Shown piece after piece: positions 18,698 to 26,817 of a DNA stretch of 33,733 nt. The notes beneath the pieces were generated by a model. It did not search any database, was not told where the DNA came from, and saw only the letters and a list, made by a program, of their open reading frames with translations. The stretch is from NCBI RefSeq assembly GCF_002114215.1, contig NZ_NCTE01000504.1, positions 1 through 33,733 on the forward strand, read 5' to 3'. The stretch is from Streptomyces sp. 13-12-16. GTDB taxonomy: Bacteria; Actinomycetota; Actinomycetes; Streptomycetales; Streptomycetaceae. Positions within the stretch are counted from its first letter, which is position 1. Each line of letters starts with the position of its first letter. The position numbers and the translations under genes are program-made.

Positions 18698-18939
18698 TTC
18701 TGACCTTCCAGGAAATCCGACAGGCTTCGTGGCGAAGTATGAAAAAACACGTCACGCAGCGTCACGTCGATACCGAGAGCATCATGGATTTCGCCGGTGA
18801 TCTGTAGGACGTGGAACGACGTGCCACCCACAGCAATAAGATCCGAGTTCTCGTCGAGTTCGGGGTCGTCAAGAACCTTCCGCCAAATTTCAGTCAGGGC
18901 CACAACTCGTGCTGGCACCTCTTCGTGACGTAGATTCAT
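18694..18939 (-). CDS. Peptidyl carrier protein
   Basis: An 81-residue stand-alone thiolation domain. The phosphopantetheine attachment serine is Ser41 in LIAVGGTSFHVLQI, matching the GGxS core of NRPS carriers, with the following helix (ITGEIHDALGIDVTLRDVF) and C-terminal helix (SLSDFLE) intact. It is the first gene of the minus-strand operon, with AGGGG just before the ATG, and its stop overlaps the condensation gene. Which amino acid it carries, and which enzyme loads it, cannot be read; no adenylation domain exists in the window. A damaged near-copy of its N-terminal half lies at 27407-27591. Confidence 0.9.
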   Translation of the reverse strand: MNLRHEEVPARVVALTEIWRKVLDDPELDENSDLIAVGGTSFHVLQITGEIHDALGIDVTLRDVFFHTSPRSLSDFLEGQK

Positions 18940-19073
18940 ACCGATAGCCCCTCACTACTGCCGCGTGATCGCTGATGCTGCCCCAGTCGGATGCAGCGGA
19001 ACTACAAGCTACGGATCGGCATGATTCGCATGTACTGACACCGGCCAGGATCGCGCCGACACTGCCCAGACCT

Positions 19074-19480
19074 CAGGGTGTTGCAAAGCCCCGTGATCTT
19101 GTAGACGTGCTGGTCAGATGATGCCCAGGAGGTCGAGTGATCGGGTGAAGGGCTCGTAGGAGGTGTGCGGGGGCCTGCGGCGATGTTGCCGTGTCCGTGC
19201 TGCCGCAGCATGTTGATCTCCCACAGCCTCCGGCTGGGAGGTGCCTCCTGGTTGCGCAGGGTAGCCATGTTCGCGAGTCCGTGGCTGGTGCGGATCCTCG
19301 AGGCGTCCTCGCCGAAAATGGCCCTGAGGGTCGGTGCGTGTCACAGGATGCGCATGGCGCGGGGGAAGTCCAAGCCGAGACCGGCGATGGTGAGAACCCC
19401 GGTCACGTGGGTCTCCTTGCGGGCTGTGGCCGATCTCGCGATCGGAGCGTCTCGCGGTGACGTTCTTCTACGGCAGTGAC
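19074..19480 (-). pseudogene. ISAs1-family transposase remnant
   Basis: Minus-strand fragments in several frames resemble the C-terminus of ISAs1 transposases: KETHVTGVLTIAGLGLDFPR, then IFGEDASRIRTSHGLANMATLRN, then INMLRQHGHGNIAAGPR and the ending SYEPFTRSLDLLGII. The terminus CAGGGTGTTGCAAAGC at 19074 looks like the IS end. At least two frameshifts and the loss of the front part make it dead. It occupies what should be the divergent promoter region between the carrier protein and ATP-grasp operons. Confidence 0.65.
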
Positions 19481-19489
19481 CCCGGTCGG

Positions 19490-19815
19490 CGGTGACCCCG
19501 GCCAGGTCGTAGACCTCCTGAACTGCAGGTACGTGTCCGTGCCCGAGCAGAAGACGTCCGTCTGGAAGGCCTGTTATGCGGTGTGTTCCAGAGTGGAGGG
19601 CACCATCAACGAGTTCGTCCGCAGACACGGCATGCGGCACTGCCGCTACCGCGGACAGTCGAAAGCCCAGCTGCAGGACGTACTCACGGCCATCGCCGTG
19701 AACATCGAACGACTTAGCGGCCTGGCACCGGCCGAGGAGGAAGGCCCCTCAGCACGACGACCAATTGCTGCCCAAACGTACCTGGACCAGCGAGGGGTTC
19801 CGCGGTCGCCGGCCT
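19490..19815 (+). pseudogene. IS1182-family transposase C-terminal remnant
   Basis: The + frame reads KACYAVCSRVEGTINEFVRR, HGMRHCRYRGQSKAQLQDVL and [12 protein letters not shown], closely matching the C-terminus of the IS1182-type transposase at the right end of this window ([44 protein letters not shown]). The catalytic front part is missing. It is therefore a truncated relative, left when the ISAs1 remnant and this element recombined or overlapped. From 19816 to 20062 no gene is seen. Confidence 0.75.
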
Positions 19816-20062
19816 GGTGGAGACCGCTCCACCGATGCGGCTGTCGAGGCGCATCCTGCGCGACGAAGCCCGCAGGCAGGAACGACAGCGACATCATGGG
19901 CACGGGCGCAGCCGACCGCTGCCGCGAAAGATCAAAGATAGTCCTGTACGGGCTGAAGTACTGACAGGTGCCAGTACCGGGATGTTGCCCACGCAATGCA
20001 TTGTCGACACAAACGTGCGGTGCCAGATCTTGCATGCACTGCTCCAGTGTCGAGGAGTTGCA

Positions 20063-21412
20063 GTGGGTTTCGCCGATCGATTGAAGCGTGATCTCGTTGG
20101 AGACGAGAATGCGCGATTTGTCTATCTCAACAATTTCGAAGTGGAACGCAGCTGGGCTGCTGGTGAACCCAAACTTCCGGGTGCGGGCATCGCTTTCGCC
20201 TCGGCGACGGTCAACCGCATGGAGGAGCTGGGGGTCCCGCTCGCCGAGGGCTCGGACATCGTGCTGTTGAAGTCTCCGATGGACCGTGACTACGCCGCGT
20301 ACCTGCGTGCGGTGGGTGCGGCGGCGAGCAAGGTGGTCGCGGTCGAGAAGTCACTGCCGTCACGTACCGTTACCGAGGACGCGCTGGAGTCGCCCCAGAC
20401 GCTGGACTTCCTGCGGGGGTTGGCGGACGGCCACACCTACCTGATGCCGATGGGCATCTCCGCGGCCGAGGAGCGGCTCTCCGCCGCGGTGGGCTTGCCG
20501 ATGGCCGGCCCGAGTGCCGAGGTCTGCAAGCGGGTGAACGGCAAGATCTACAGTCGCCGCCTGGCCGATGCGCTCGGACTGACCGCCGTGCCGGGGCAAG
20601 TGTGTGAGCGGGTGGCCGACCTGGCCGACGTCATCCGTGCGCAGTGCGCGGGCGGCGGCCGGGCGGTCGTGAAGGAGTCGCTGGGGGTTTCGGGGCGCGG
20701 CATGGTGGTGCTGCCGGACCTGGCTGCCGCGGAGCGGCTGCTCAGGCTGATCGGCCGCCGCGGCGAGCAGGCGCGGGTGGACATGGTGGTCGAGTCCTGG
20801 ATCGAGGACGCCACTGATCTCAACTACCAGTTCATAGTGAGCCGTTCGGGGCAGGTTAGGTTCGAGGCGGTGAAGGAAGCGGTACTGCGCAACAACGTGC
20901 ACCAGGGCCACCGTTTCCCGGTACGGCTCTGCGATGAGCATCTCGCCACGCTGCATGAGTCGGCCCGCTTGATCGGCCGCGCGCTGCACGCGGACGGGTA
21001 CTACGGAGTGGTCGGCGTAGACGCCGTGATCGGTCCGGATGGGACGCTGTACCCCTGTCTGGAGATCAACGCCAGGTTCAACATGTCGACGTACCAGAGT
21101 CGGATCGCGGAGCGGTTCGTGTCCGAGGGTCGGCACGCAATCGCCGCGACGTTCAACGTGAGGCCGTCGAGAGCGTATTCGTTCCCTGAAGTGGCTGCGG
21201 CCCTCGGCGACTCGATGTTCGACGGCACCAGCCTGCCGGGCGTGCTGGTCAACAATTTCGCCACCCTGAACGCGGGTGTCGGCTCCGGGCCCGGGCCATT
21301 CCACGGGCGCGTCTACGGCATCTGCATAGCCGCCGACGCCGATGCGGCGCTCGCCCTGCGGAGCCAGACCGAGGGGTGCCTGCGCACCCTAGTGGAAAGT
21401 GGGAGTTCATGA
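20063..21412 (+). CDS. ATP-grasp ligase, BtrJ/PGM1-like
   Basis: A 449-residue ATP-grasp enzyme with a pre-ATP-grasp N-terminal domain. Visible are Lys204 and the glycine loop in AVVKESLGVSGRGMVVL, Glu244 in MVVESWIED, and metal ligands Asp320 and Glu334/Asn336 in GVVGVDAVIG and LYPCLEINARFN. GTG 20063 was chosen because GAGGAG lies five bases upstream; the frame is open further back through IS debris. Its stop overlaps the ATG of the decarboxylase (ATGA). Together with the carrier protein two genes on, this matches butirosin BtrJ, which attaches L-glutamate to an acyl carrier protein. The same superfamily includes peptide ligases that join unusual amino acids to peptides (pheganomycin type), so a ligase role on a peptide is an alternative. 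Confidence 0.8.
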   Translation: MGFADRLKRDLVGDENARFVYLNNFEVERSWAAGEPKLPGAGIAFASATVNRMEELGVPLAEGSDIVLLKSPMDRDYAAYLRAVGAAASKVVAVEKSLPSRTVTEDALESPQTLDFLRGLADGHTYLMPMGISAAEERLSAAVGLPMAGPSAEVCKRVNGKIYSRRLADALGLTAVPGQVCERVADLADVIRAQCAGGGRAVVKESLGVSGRGMVVLPDLAAAERLLRLIGRRGEQARVDMVVESWIEDATDLNYQFIVSRSGQVRFEAVKEAVLRNNVHQGHRFPVRLCDEHLATLHESARLIGRALHADGYYGVVGVDAVIGPDGTLYPCLEINARFNMSTYQSRIAERFVSEGRHAIAATFNVRPSRAYSFPEVAAALGDSMFDGTSLPGVLVNNFATLNAGVGSGPGPFHGRVYGICIAADADAALALRSQTEGCLRTLVESGSS

Positions 21413-22701
21413 AGATCCAAGGGATCGCCTACAGCGAGCTGGCGGAGCGCTTCGGCACGCCGCTCTACGTCTACGACGGTGATATGCTGCTGCGGCTCCT
21501 GTCCGAGTTGTCCGAGGCGTTGCATCCCGCGCTCGACATCTTCTTCTCGCTCAAGTCGAACCCGAATGTCAGTGTATTCGGTACTTTGCGGGAGGGCGGG
21601 GCGCACGCCGAGGTGTCTTCGCTGCTCGAACTGCGCACCGCGCTGCTGGCCGGAGCCCGTCCGCAGGACATCATCTTCCTCGGACCCGGCAAGAGCGATC
21701 TGGAGCTGGATGCCTGCCTGCGGGCGGGAATCTACGCCGTCGTCGCCGAGTCGTTCGAAGAGGTAGACCGGATCGAGCGGCTGGCGGCCGGGCTCGGTGT
21801 CCACCAGCGGGTGCTGCTGCGGATCAATCCGGCGTTCCTGGTCAGCGGCTCCCGGCTGACCATGGGCGGCAAGCCGCGGCAGTTCGGCATCGACGAGGCT
21901 CAGGTGCTCGCCGCCGGGAACCTGACGTCGCGTTACCGGCACGTTCAGCTGGCTGGCATCCACGTGTACATGGGCACCCGGATCCTCGACGCCGAGGTGG
22001 TCGGAAAGAACACGCGGTACATCCTGGAACTGGCCGATCGGGTGGCGGTGGCCACCGGGATCCCCTTGGAGGCTGTCGACATCGGCGGCGGACTGGGCGT
22101 TGCCTATTTCGACGGGGAGGAGGACCTCAGCCCGGCGTCGCTGGGTGAGGAGCTTAACCCGCTGATCGATGAGTTCGCGCGGAACCACCCGGATACCCGG
22201 CTGCTGATGGAGTCGGGCCGCTTCCTGACCGCGCCGGCGGGCGTCTACCTGACGTCAGTGCGTTATGTGAAGGAGTCGATGGGGGAGCTGTTCGCCGTAG
22301 CGGACGGCGGCACCAACCACCACATGGCCGCTGTGGGCATCGGCTCGTTCGCCAAGCGCAACTTCCCGGTGCGGTTACTCAACCGCGAGTCCGCCGACGA
22401 CGGGCTCCAGCAGTGGAACGTCACCGGTCCGCTCTGCACGCCCAACGACACGCTGCTCAAGCGCGCCGCGTTGCCGCCGCTGCGCGTCGGTGACCTCCTG
22501 GGCGTCACCCAGTCGGGTGCCTACGGTCCCTCGGCCTCGCCCGGCCTCTTCCTGGGGCACGGCTTCCCCGCGGAGGTTCTCGTCCGGGACGGTGAGGCGC
22601 ATCTGGTGCGCAGCCGTGATCTGCCGGAGGACATGTTGCGTCAACAACACCTGTACAGCCGGGTCGCGTCGTCGGCCGGCACAAGAAATGAGGTCTCATG
22701 A
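21409..22701 (+). CDS. PLP (fold-type III) decarboxylase, BtrK-like
   Basis: A 430-residue alanine-racemase-fold decarboxylase of the diaminopimelate/ornithine decarboxylase group. PLP Lys49 is in FFSLKSNPN, the phosphate-binding loop is VDIGGGLG (224-231), the catalytic Cys343 is in TGPLCTPND, and QSGAYG is at 368-373. The start overlaps the ATP-grasp stop and the stop overlaps the carrier protein start, each by ATGA. In butirosin the equivalent BtrK decarboxylates glutamyl-carrier protein to a GABA thioester, and the neighbours here suggest the same use of a carrier-bound amino acid. The gene contains a TTA leucine codon at 22375-22377 (codon 323), rare in Streptomyces and read by the bldA tRNA, so expression may be tied to development. 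Action on a free amino acid is the alternative. Confidence 0.88.
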   Translation: MKIQGIAYSELAERFGTPLYVYDGDMLLRLLSELSEALHPALDIFFSLKSNPNVSVFGTLREGGAHAEVSSLLELRTALLAGARPQDIIFLGPGKSDLELDACLRAGIYAVVAESFEEVDRIERLAAGLGVHQRVLLRINPAFLVSGSRLTMGGKPRQFGIDEAQVLAAGNLTSRYRHVQLAGIHVYMGTRILDAEVVGKNTRYILELADRVAVATGIPLEAVDIGGGLGVAYFDGEEDLSPASLGEELNPLIDEFARNHPDTRLLMESGRFLTAPAGVYLTSVRYVKESMGELFAVADGGTNHHMAAVGIGSFAKRNFPVRLLNRESADDGLQQWNVTGPLCTPNDTLLKRAALPPLRVGDLLGVTQSGAYGPSASPGLFLGHGFPAEVLVRDGEAHLVRSRDLPEDMLRQQHLYSRVASSAGTRNEVS

Positions 22702-22937
22702 ATCGCGAGCAGACTGTCGAGCACATCCGCGTCGCGCTCTCCAAGGTGCTCGACCGGGAGATTGCGCAGCTGTCCGAGGACGTCCGCCTCGTCGAGGACC
22801 TCTCCCTGGACTCGACCAGCGTCATCGAGCTGCTGATGGCCCTCGAGGACATCATGGGAGTGGAGTTGGACGTGGAGGATCTACAGCCCGAGGTGTTCGA
22901 GACTGTCGCGAGCCTGGCCGACTACCTGGTGACATGA
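22698..22937 (+). CDS. Acyl carrier protein, BtrI-like
   Basis: A 79-residue carrier protein, acidic, with the phosphopantetheine serine at Ser39 in LVEDLSLDSTSVIELLMALE. It is a type II ACP rather than a GGxS peptidyl carrier. It overlaps the decarboxylase at its start and the holo-ACP synthase at its stop by four bases each. Its place between a ligase/decarboxylase pair and its own activating enzyme makes it the likely scaffold on which an amino acid is loaded and decarboxylated. Confidence 0.93.
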   Translation: MNREQTVEHIRVALSKVLDREIAQLSEDVRLVEDLSLDSTSVIELLMALEDIMGVELDVEDLQPEVFETVASLADYLVT

Positions 22938-23326
22938 GGATCGGCGTCGACTTGCTCGCCATCCGGCGGTTCTCCCGGATCGCCCAGCACGAGCGTTGCC
23001 GTTCGCTGGTCTTCACCCAGGCCGAGCTCGCCCAAGCCTCCGGCCTGGAACCGGCACGCAGTGTGGAGCGCTTGGCGGGTCGCTTCTGCGTCAAGGAGGC
23101 GACCTGCAAGGTCCTTGGCCGAGGATTCGGGCAAGGGATCCACTGGCGGGACATCGAGGTGCTCGGCGACCGCTGGGGCAGGCCCGCCGTCACGCTGCAC
23201 GGTGGCGCCCAGCGGATCGCCGAGGAAATGGGCCTGAGTGAGGTGGCAGTGACGCTCACGCACCAGGCCGATCTAGTGGTTGCAGTGGCTGTGGCGGTCA
23301 CTGACAACCGAGGAAAGCGCGACTGA
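22934..23326 (+). CDS. Holo-ACP synthase-type phosphopantetheinyl transferase
   Basis: A 130-residue AcpS-type enzyme. Motif one is RIGVDLLAIRRF with Asp6, and motif two is GRFCVKEATCKVLG with Glu55 and Lys54. It transfers phosphopantetheine from coenzyme A to the carrier serine. The usual length of AcpS (about 120-130) fits. It begins inside the stop of the carrier protein gene, so the two are made together. A dedicated AcpS, rather than the more common Sfp type, within a peptide-like cluster suggests it serves the ACP at 22698; it may or may not also serve the peptidyl carrier at 18694. Confidence 0.9.
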   Translation: MRIGVDLLAIRRFSRIAQHERCRSLVFTQAELAQASGLEPARSVERLAGRFCVKEATCKVLGRGFGQGIHWRDIEVLGDRWGRPAVTLHGGAQRIAEEMGLSEVAVTLTHQADLVVAVAVAVTDNRGKRD

Positions 23327-23453
23327 CGGCCTCGCAGGCCGCGAGACGCGGCTGCTTCTTCCGGGGACGGGCTTCCGCATCCAGCGTCGAGCCCGGCCTC
23401 GTCTGCTCGCCCGGTCGGCGTCCGGCCGCCCTTTCGCACGAGGGGATTCTTCC

Positions 23454-24296
23454 GTGACTGATCGCAACTTGATATCCGGAATTGACCAGAACGAGTTCAT
23501 CAAAAGCTATCTCTCCAAGAACAAGCCGCTTGTTTCCAGGGGGTGTTTCCCGGGGGCCGAGCAGCCGGATTCGCCGTGGAATCTTGATCTCCTGGCAAGA
23601 AGGTTCGGCAACTGCCACGTCCCGGTCTTCGACAGCCTTTTCGAGATGCAGCAAACGGTTAAGTTCAGTGATTACGCATCGACGATTCACGATGAACGTT
23701 CCGACGAAGAGCCCGTGCCTTACATGCGCTGGTACGCCAGACAGCGCCATTTTCAGATGATACGCGCAGATAAGGCGTTCGCGGAAATGGCGGACAGCTG
23801 GGCGGCTCCTTCGTGGCTACCTTCGGAAAATTACGTTTTCCCGCCTATCGAGCGTAACGCGGATCCCGTGCGGGACAGCTTTCCCGCCAAGGGAATTTTC
23901 GTCTGCGCTGCCGGTGGGCGTACCCGTCTGCACGTGGATCCATGGGCAAGCGACGCTGTGCTCTGTCAGGCCTTCGGGGAGAAGCGCTTCGTCATGTACC
24001 CCCCCAGCGCGGCGGAGTTCCTATCCGACGGGGAGTCTGTTATCGACCTGGAACACCCGGATAATGTGCGGTTCCCCAGGTGGAGATCAATCAGCCCCAC
24101 TGTAGCTGTCACACTTTCTCCAGGGGACGCCATTTTCATTCCTTCCGGATGGTTCCATGCCGCTGTGGCGCTCACGCCCAGCGTGTCCGTGACGTGGAAT
24201 TTCGTGCACGAGGTGAATGCCGACCGGTTTGCGGCATATCTTGAAGCTGGCGGTTCCACGGACCCGACGGTCAGATATTTCCAGGGGTCTCGGTGA
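23454..24296 (+). CDS. JmjC/cupin_8-type Fe(II)/2-oxoglutarate oxygenase
   Basis: A 280-residue protein. The C-terminal half is a JmjC-like cupin: the iron motif HVD (His160, Asp162) in GGRTRLHVDPWASD, Lys177 in GEKRFVMYPP, and the distal His235 in IPSGWFHAAVAL. All metal ligands are present, unlike the other oxygenase-like gene at 25686. Such enzymes hydroxylate amino acids, peptides or proteins using 2-oxoglutarate. GTG 23454 follows an ACGAGGGG site. It lies 127 bases after the synthase gene and is followed by the MFS gene. A tailoring hydroxylation on the carrier-bound or final product is inferred. Confidence 0.8.
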   Translation: MTDRNLISGIDQNEFIKSYLSKNKPLVSRGCFPGAEQPDSPWNLDLLARRFGNCHVPVFDSLFEMQQTVKFSDYASTIHDERSDEEPVPYMRWYARQRHFQMIRADKAFAEMADSWAAPSWLPSENYVFPPIERNADPVRDSFPAKGIFVCAAGGRTRLHVDPWASDAVLCQAFGEKRFVMYPPSAAEFLSDGESVIDLEHPDNVRFPRWRSISPTVAVTLSPGDAIFIPSGWFHAAVALTPSVSVTWNFVHEVNADRFAAYLEAGGSTDPTVRYFQGSR

Positions 24297-24363
24297 GCAC
24301 AGGGCCAGAAAACCAGATACCTGTCAGCGTACTCCTCTTCCAGAAAGCCTCCACACTGTGACA

Positions 24364-25635
24364 ATGAGTTCGAAACGCATTTCGGGCGTTATGCGTCTAC
24401 TGATCGCGGGACAGGGGATATCGGCCATCGGCAACGGGCTTGTGGTGCCGCTGACCTTGATCTATCTGAACCAGGTGCGCGGGATCCCACTGGCGATCAC
24501 CGGCACTCTGTTCACCGCCGCCGCTGTCATGGGCCTCGTCACGGTACCGCTTGCCGGGGTCCTGCTGGACCGGGTAGGGGCACGGCCGGTGCTCATCGCG
24601 GCCATCGCCGGGCAGGCGTTGGCCGCGGTTGGGCTGGTGTGGGCGCACAGCGCCCTGACGGCGCTGCCCGTACTGCTCCTGCAGGGAGCAGCGCTCGCGC
24701 CGACGTTCCCTGCGTTCAACACCCTGTTGGCCGGGCTCAGCAGCGACCCGGAACAGGAGCAGCGGGCGATGGCGCTGAACTTCTGCTTCGTGAACGCTGC
24801 ACTCGGAGCCGGCGCCATGGTCGGCGCAGCGGTGGCGAACGTGCATGAGGTCGCGTCGTTCCAGGTCATGTTCGCGGGTAACGCGGTGCTGGGTCTGGTG
24901 TTCTGCGCCCTAGTGCTCTTGGTGCCGAATGTGCGGCCGCCGCACGACGAGCAGCGGCAGGAGAAGGTCGGATACCGTGACGTGCTCGCGCCGCGCAGCC
25001 TGCGCACCGTAATGGTCGTGTCGCTGGTGCTCGCCTTCACCGGCTACTCCGCGTTCGACTCAGGCCTGCCCGCCTACGCCTCGGTGGTCTCCCAGGTGCC
25101 GGTGCGTGTCATCGCGCTGGCTCTGGCGGTGAACACGGTCGTCATCGTCGTCGCGCAGCTGTTCATGCTACGGCTGGTGCGGTCGCTGCGGCGCAGCAGG
25201 GCGCTCGCGCTGATCGGCGTGATCTGGAGTGCGTCTTGGCTGCTCTTTGGGCTGTCGGCCTTGCCTGACCAGAGCTGGGCACGGACCGCACTGGTCCTCA
25301 CGTTCGCCGGCCTGTTCGGGCTCGGCGAAACGGTCCTCGCGCCAACACTCGTACCGTTGGTGAACAGCCTCGCAGACAAGCGGGTCCGCGGCCGGGCCAA
25401 CGCGATGTCCACCGCGGCGTTCTCGCTGGCGCTCATGGTGTCCCCGGCGCTGTCGACCGGTCTGATCTCGGCCGGCTTGGCGGCCACCTGGATCGGGCTG
25501 CTGTGCGTGGGCTGCCTCGGCTCGGCGTTGCTCGGTATGCGGCTCGGCAGGCAGCTGACGGTGGAACAGGACAGCGTGGCATCGCCAGACCAACGCATAG
25601 TCGAGCCGGAACTACAGGTGTCCCGAACCGATTGA
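24364..25635 (+). CDS. MFS exporter
   Basis: A 423-residue membrane protein with about twelve hydrophobic helices. The front half has LLIAGQGISAIGNGLVVPLTLIYL and VPLAGVLLDRVGARPVLIA (the loop 2-3 MFS motif is LLDRVGARP). A central charged loop (PNVRPPHDEQRQEKVGYRD) divides the halves, as usual in this superfamily. It probably exports the product or gives self-resistance; import is less likely in such a cluster. ATG 24364 is taken; a GTG six bases upstream is possible. It lies between the JmjC gene and the SyrP-like gene, with about 50 bases to the latter. Confidence 0.88.
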   Translation: MSSKRISGVMRLLIAGQGISAIGNGLVVPLTLIYLNQVRGIPLAITGTLFTAAAVMGLVTVPLAGVLLDRVGARPVLIAAIAGQALAAVGLVWAHSALTALPVLLLQGAALAPTFPAFNTLLAGLSSDPEQEQRAMALNFCFVNAALGAGAMVGAAVANVHEVASFQVMFAGNAVLGLVFCALVLLVPNVRPPHDEQRQEKVGYRDVLAPRSLRTVMVVSLVLAFTGYSAFDSGLPAYASVVSQVPVRVIALALAVNTVVIVVAQLFMLRLVRSLRRSRALALIGVIWSASWLLFGLSALPDQSWARTALVLTFAGLFGLGETVLAPTLVPLVNSLADKRVRGRANAMSTAAFSLALMVSPALSTGLISAGLAATWIGLLCVGCLGSALLGMRLGRQLTVEQDSVASPDQRIVEPELQVSRTD

Positions 25636-25685
25636 CGACGATGCCCACCGAGTTCCGCACTATCCGAGTCAATATGAGGAGTCAA

Positions 25686-26627
25686 GTGAGCGAGATCGTT
25701 CCCACGTGGATGGATGGGCTGCCCGTTCCTTCCTTCGAGGCCCCGGTCAGCTCACCCCTCACGTCGCTGCGAGACATGAGGGCGACCATTCGTGAACAGC
25801 TGCTAGTCCACGGAGCAGTTCTTATCCATGGCTTGCCCATGGATAAGCCGGACAGTCTGGCCGAGGCGCGAGATTCGCTGGGTATCGGCAGCTTCACACC
25901 CACCGAGGTGTTCAACCGCAGGAGCGACTTCGGGAACGGCATCCTCTCGCCGATCAGCTGGCCGCAGAACCGGCACATCTGCCCGGTCCAGGAGGGCTCC
26001 TTCAGCAGGACGTTCCCCTCGGTGGTCCTCACCGCGTGCATCACCCCGCCGGACGGTGACGGGCGGGCCTATCTCAGCGATGCACGTCGGGTAGCCGGTC
26101 ACCTGCCCGCGCACCTCGCCGAGCGCGTACGAGAGGATGGTTGGATCATGACACGGGCTTTCCACGGTGGCTTCGGCATCACGTGGCCGGAGGCCTTCTC
26201 CGTGACTGACCGGGCAGAGCTCGAGGAGCTGTTCGAGGCCGAGAGGGTCGAATCCGGATGGCTCCCCAACGGCACGTTGCACACAGTGCGACACCTGCCC
26301 GGCTTCATCGACCATCCGGAGACCGGGGAGGAGTGCTGGTTCAACCAACTCTCCTTCCTCAACGCCGGCAGCCTGGACAGAACCGAGCGTGCGTTCATGA
26401 CCAAGGCATTCGGGAAGCACCTTCCGATGAACTCCTTCTTCGGTGACGGATCGCCTCTGTCGGAGGAGGATGTGGCGGCCATAGATCATGCCTACGACTC
26501 GGTGAGGATCGAGCTCCCGTGGCGCCGCGGAGACCTGCTGCTCACCGACAACATCATCATGGGCCAAGGCCGGTCGCCGATCGAGGGTGCTCCCGAGTTC
26601 CTCGTCGCCCTAGGCAAGAACTATTGA
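25686..26627 (+). CDS. SyrP/TauD-like protein lacking iron ligands (putative pseudoenzyme)
   Basis: A 313-residue protein with the overall layout of the SyrP/clavaminate-synthase group. The usual HNExSY motif appears as VQEGSF at 101-106, so the first His is Val while the acid (Glu103) stays. In place of the distal His in DNxxxxHGR it has Gln294 (TDNIIMGQGRSP). The Arg that binds 2-oxoglutarate, normally about nine residues after that His, is also missing (GAPEFLVAL). The neighbouring motifs PSVVLTACITPP and YLSDARRV still align. The frame is intact, so selection seems to have kept it. It may bind substrate without iron chemistry, act non-oxidatively, or be degenerating. GTG 25686, with GAGGAG four bases upstream, was preferred; ATG 25641 is the alternative. 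Confidence 0.7.
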   Translation: MSEIVPTWMDGLPVPSFEAPVSSPLTSLRDMRATIREQLLVHGAVLIHGLPMDKPDSLAEARDSLGIGSFTPTEVFNRRSDFGNGILSPISWPQNRHICPVQEGSFSRTFPSVVLTACITPPDGDGRAYLSDARRVAGHLPAHLAERVREDGWIMTRAFHGGFGITWPEAFSVTDRAELEELFEAERVESGWLPNGTLHTVRHLPGFIDHPETGEECWFNQLSFLNAGSLDRTERAFMTKAFGKHLPMNSFFGDGSPLSEEDVAAIDHAYDSVRIELPWRRGDLLLTDNIIMGQGRSPIEGAPEFLVALGKNY

Positions 26628-26634
26628 AGCCCAC

Positions 26635-26653
26635 GGGCCTTGTCCCAAGGCCC
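26635..26653 (+). terminator. Hairpin after the SyrP-like gene
   Basis: GGGCCTTG, loop TCC and CAAGGCCC form a perfect 8-bp stem eight bases after the stop. It lacks a T-run but probably ends the 20.0-26.6 kb transcript. Confidence 0.65.
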
Positions 26654-26817
26654 ACCGTACCCCCTGACGGATGCCAGTACAGCTCGATGGCTCGATCGGT
26701 ATCTTACTGGTTCGGAGATAAGGGACTGGCCATCACGCACCGCACCGTGCGCTCTGAGGGAGTGGATGTCAAGTATGGCGGCCATTGAACTTCTCGATGA
26801 AATCACAGGGTGATCGC

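Noticed and set aside
26690-26791. 33-codon ORF (ARSVSYWFGDKGLAITHR...) between the SyrP-like gene and the hypothetical gene
   Set aside because: No ribosome site and no resemblance to known small proteins; considered as a second peptide gene but not supported.
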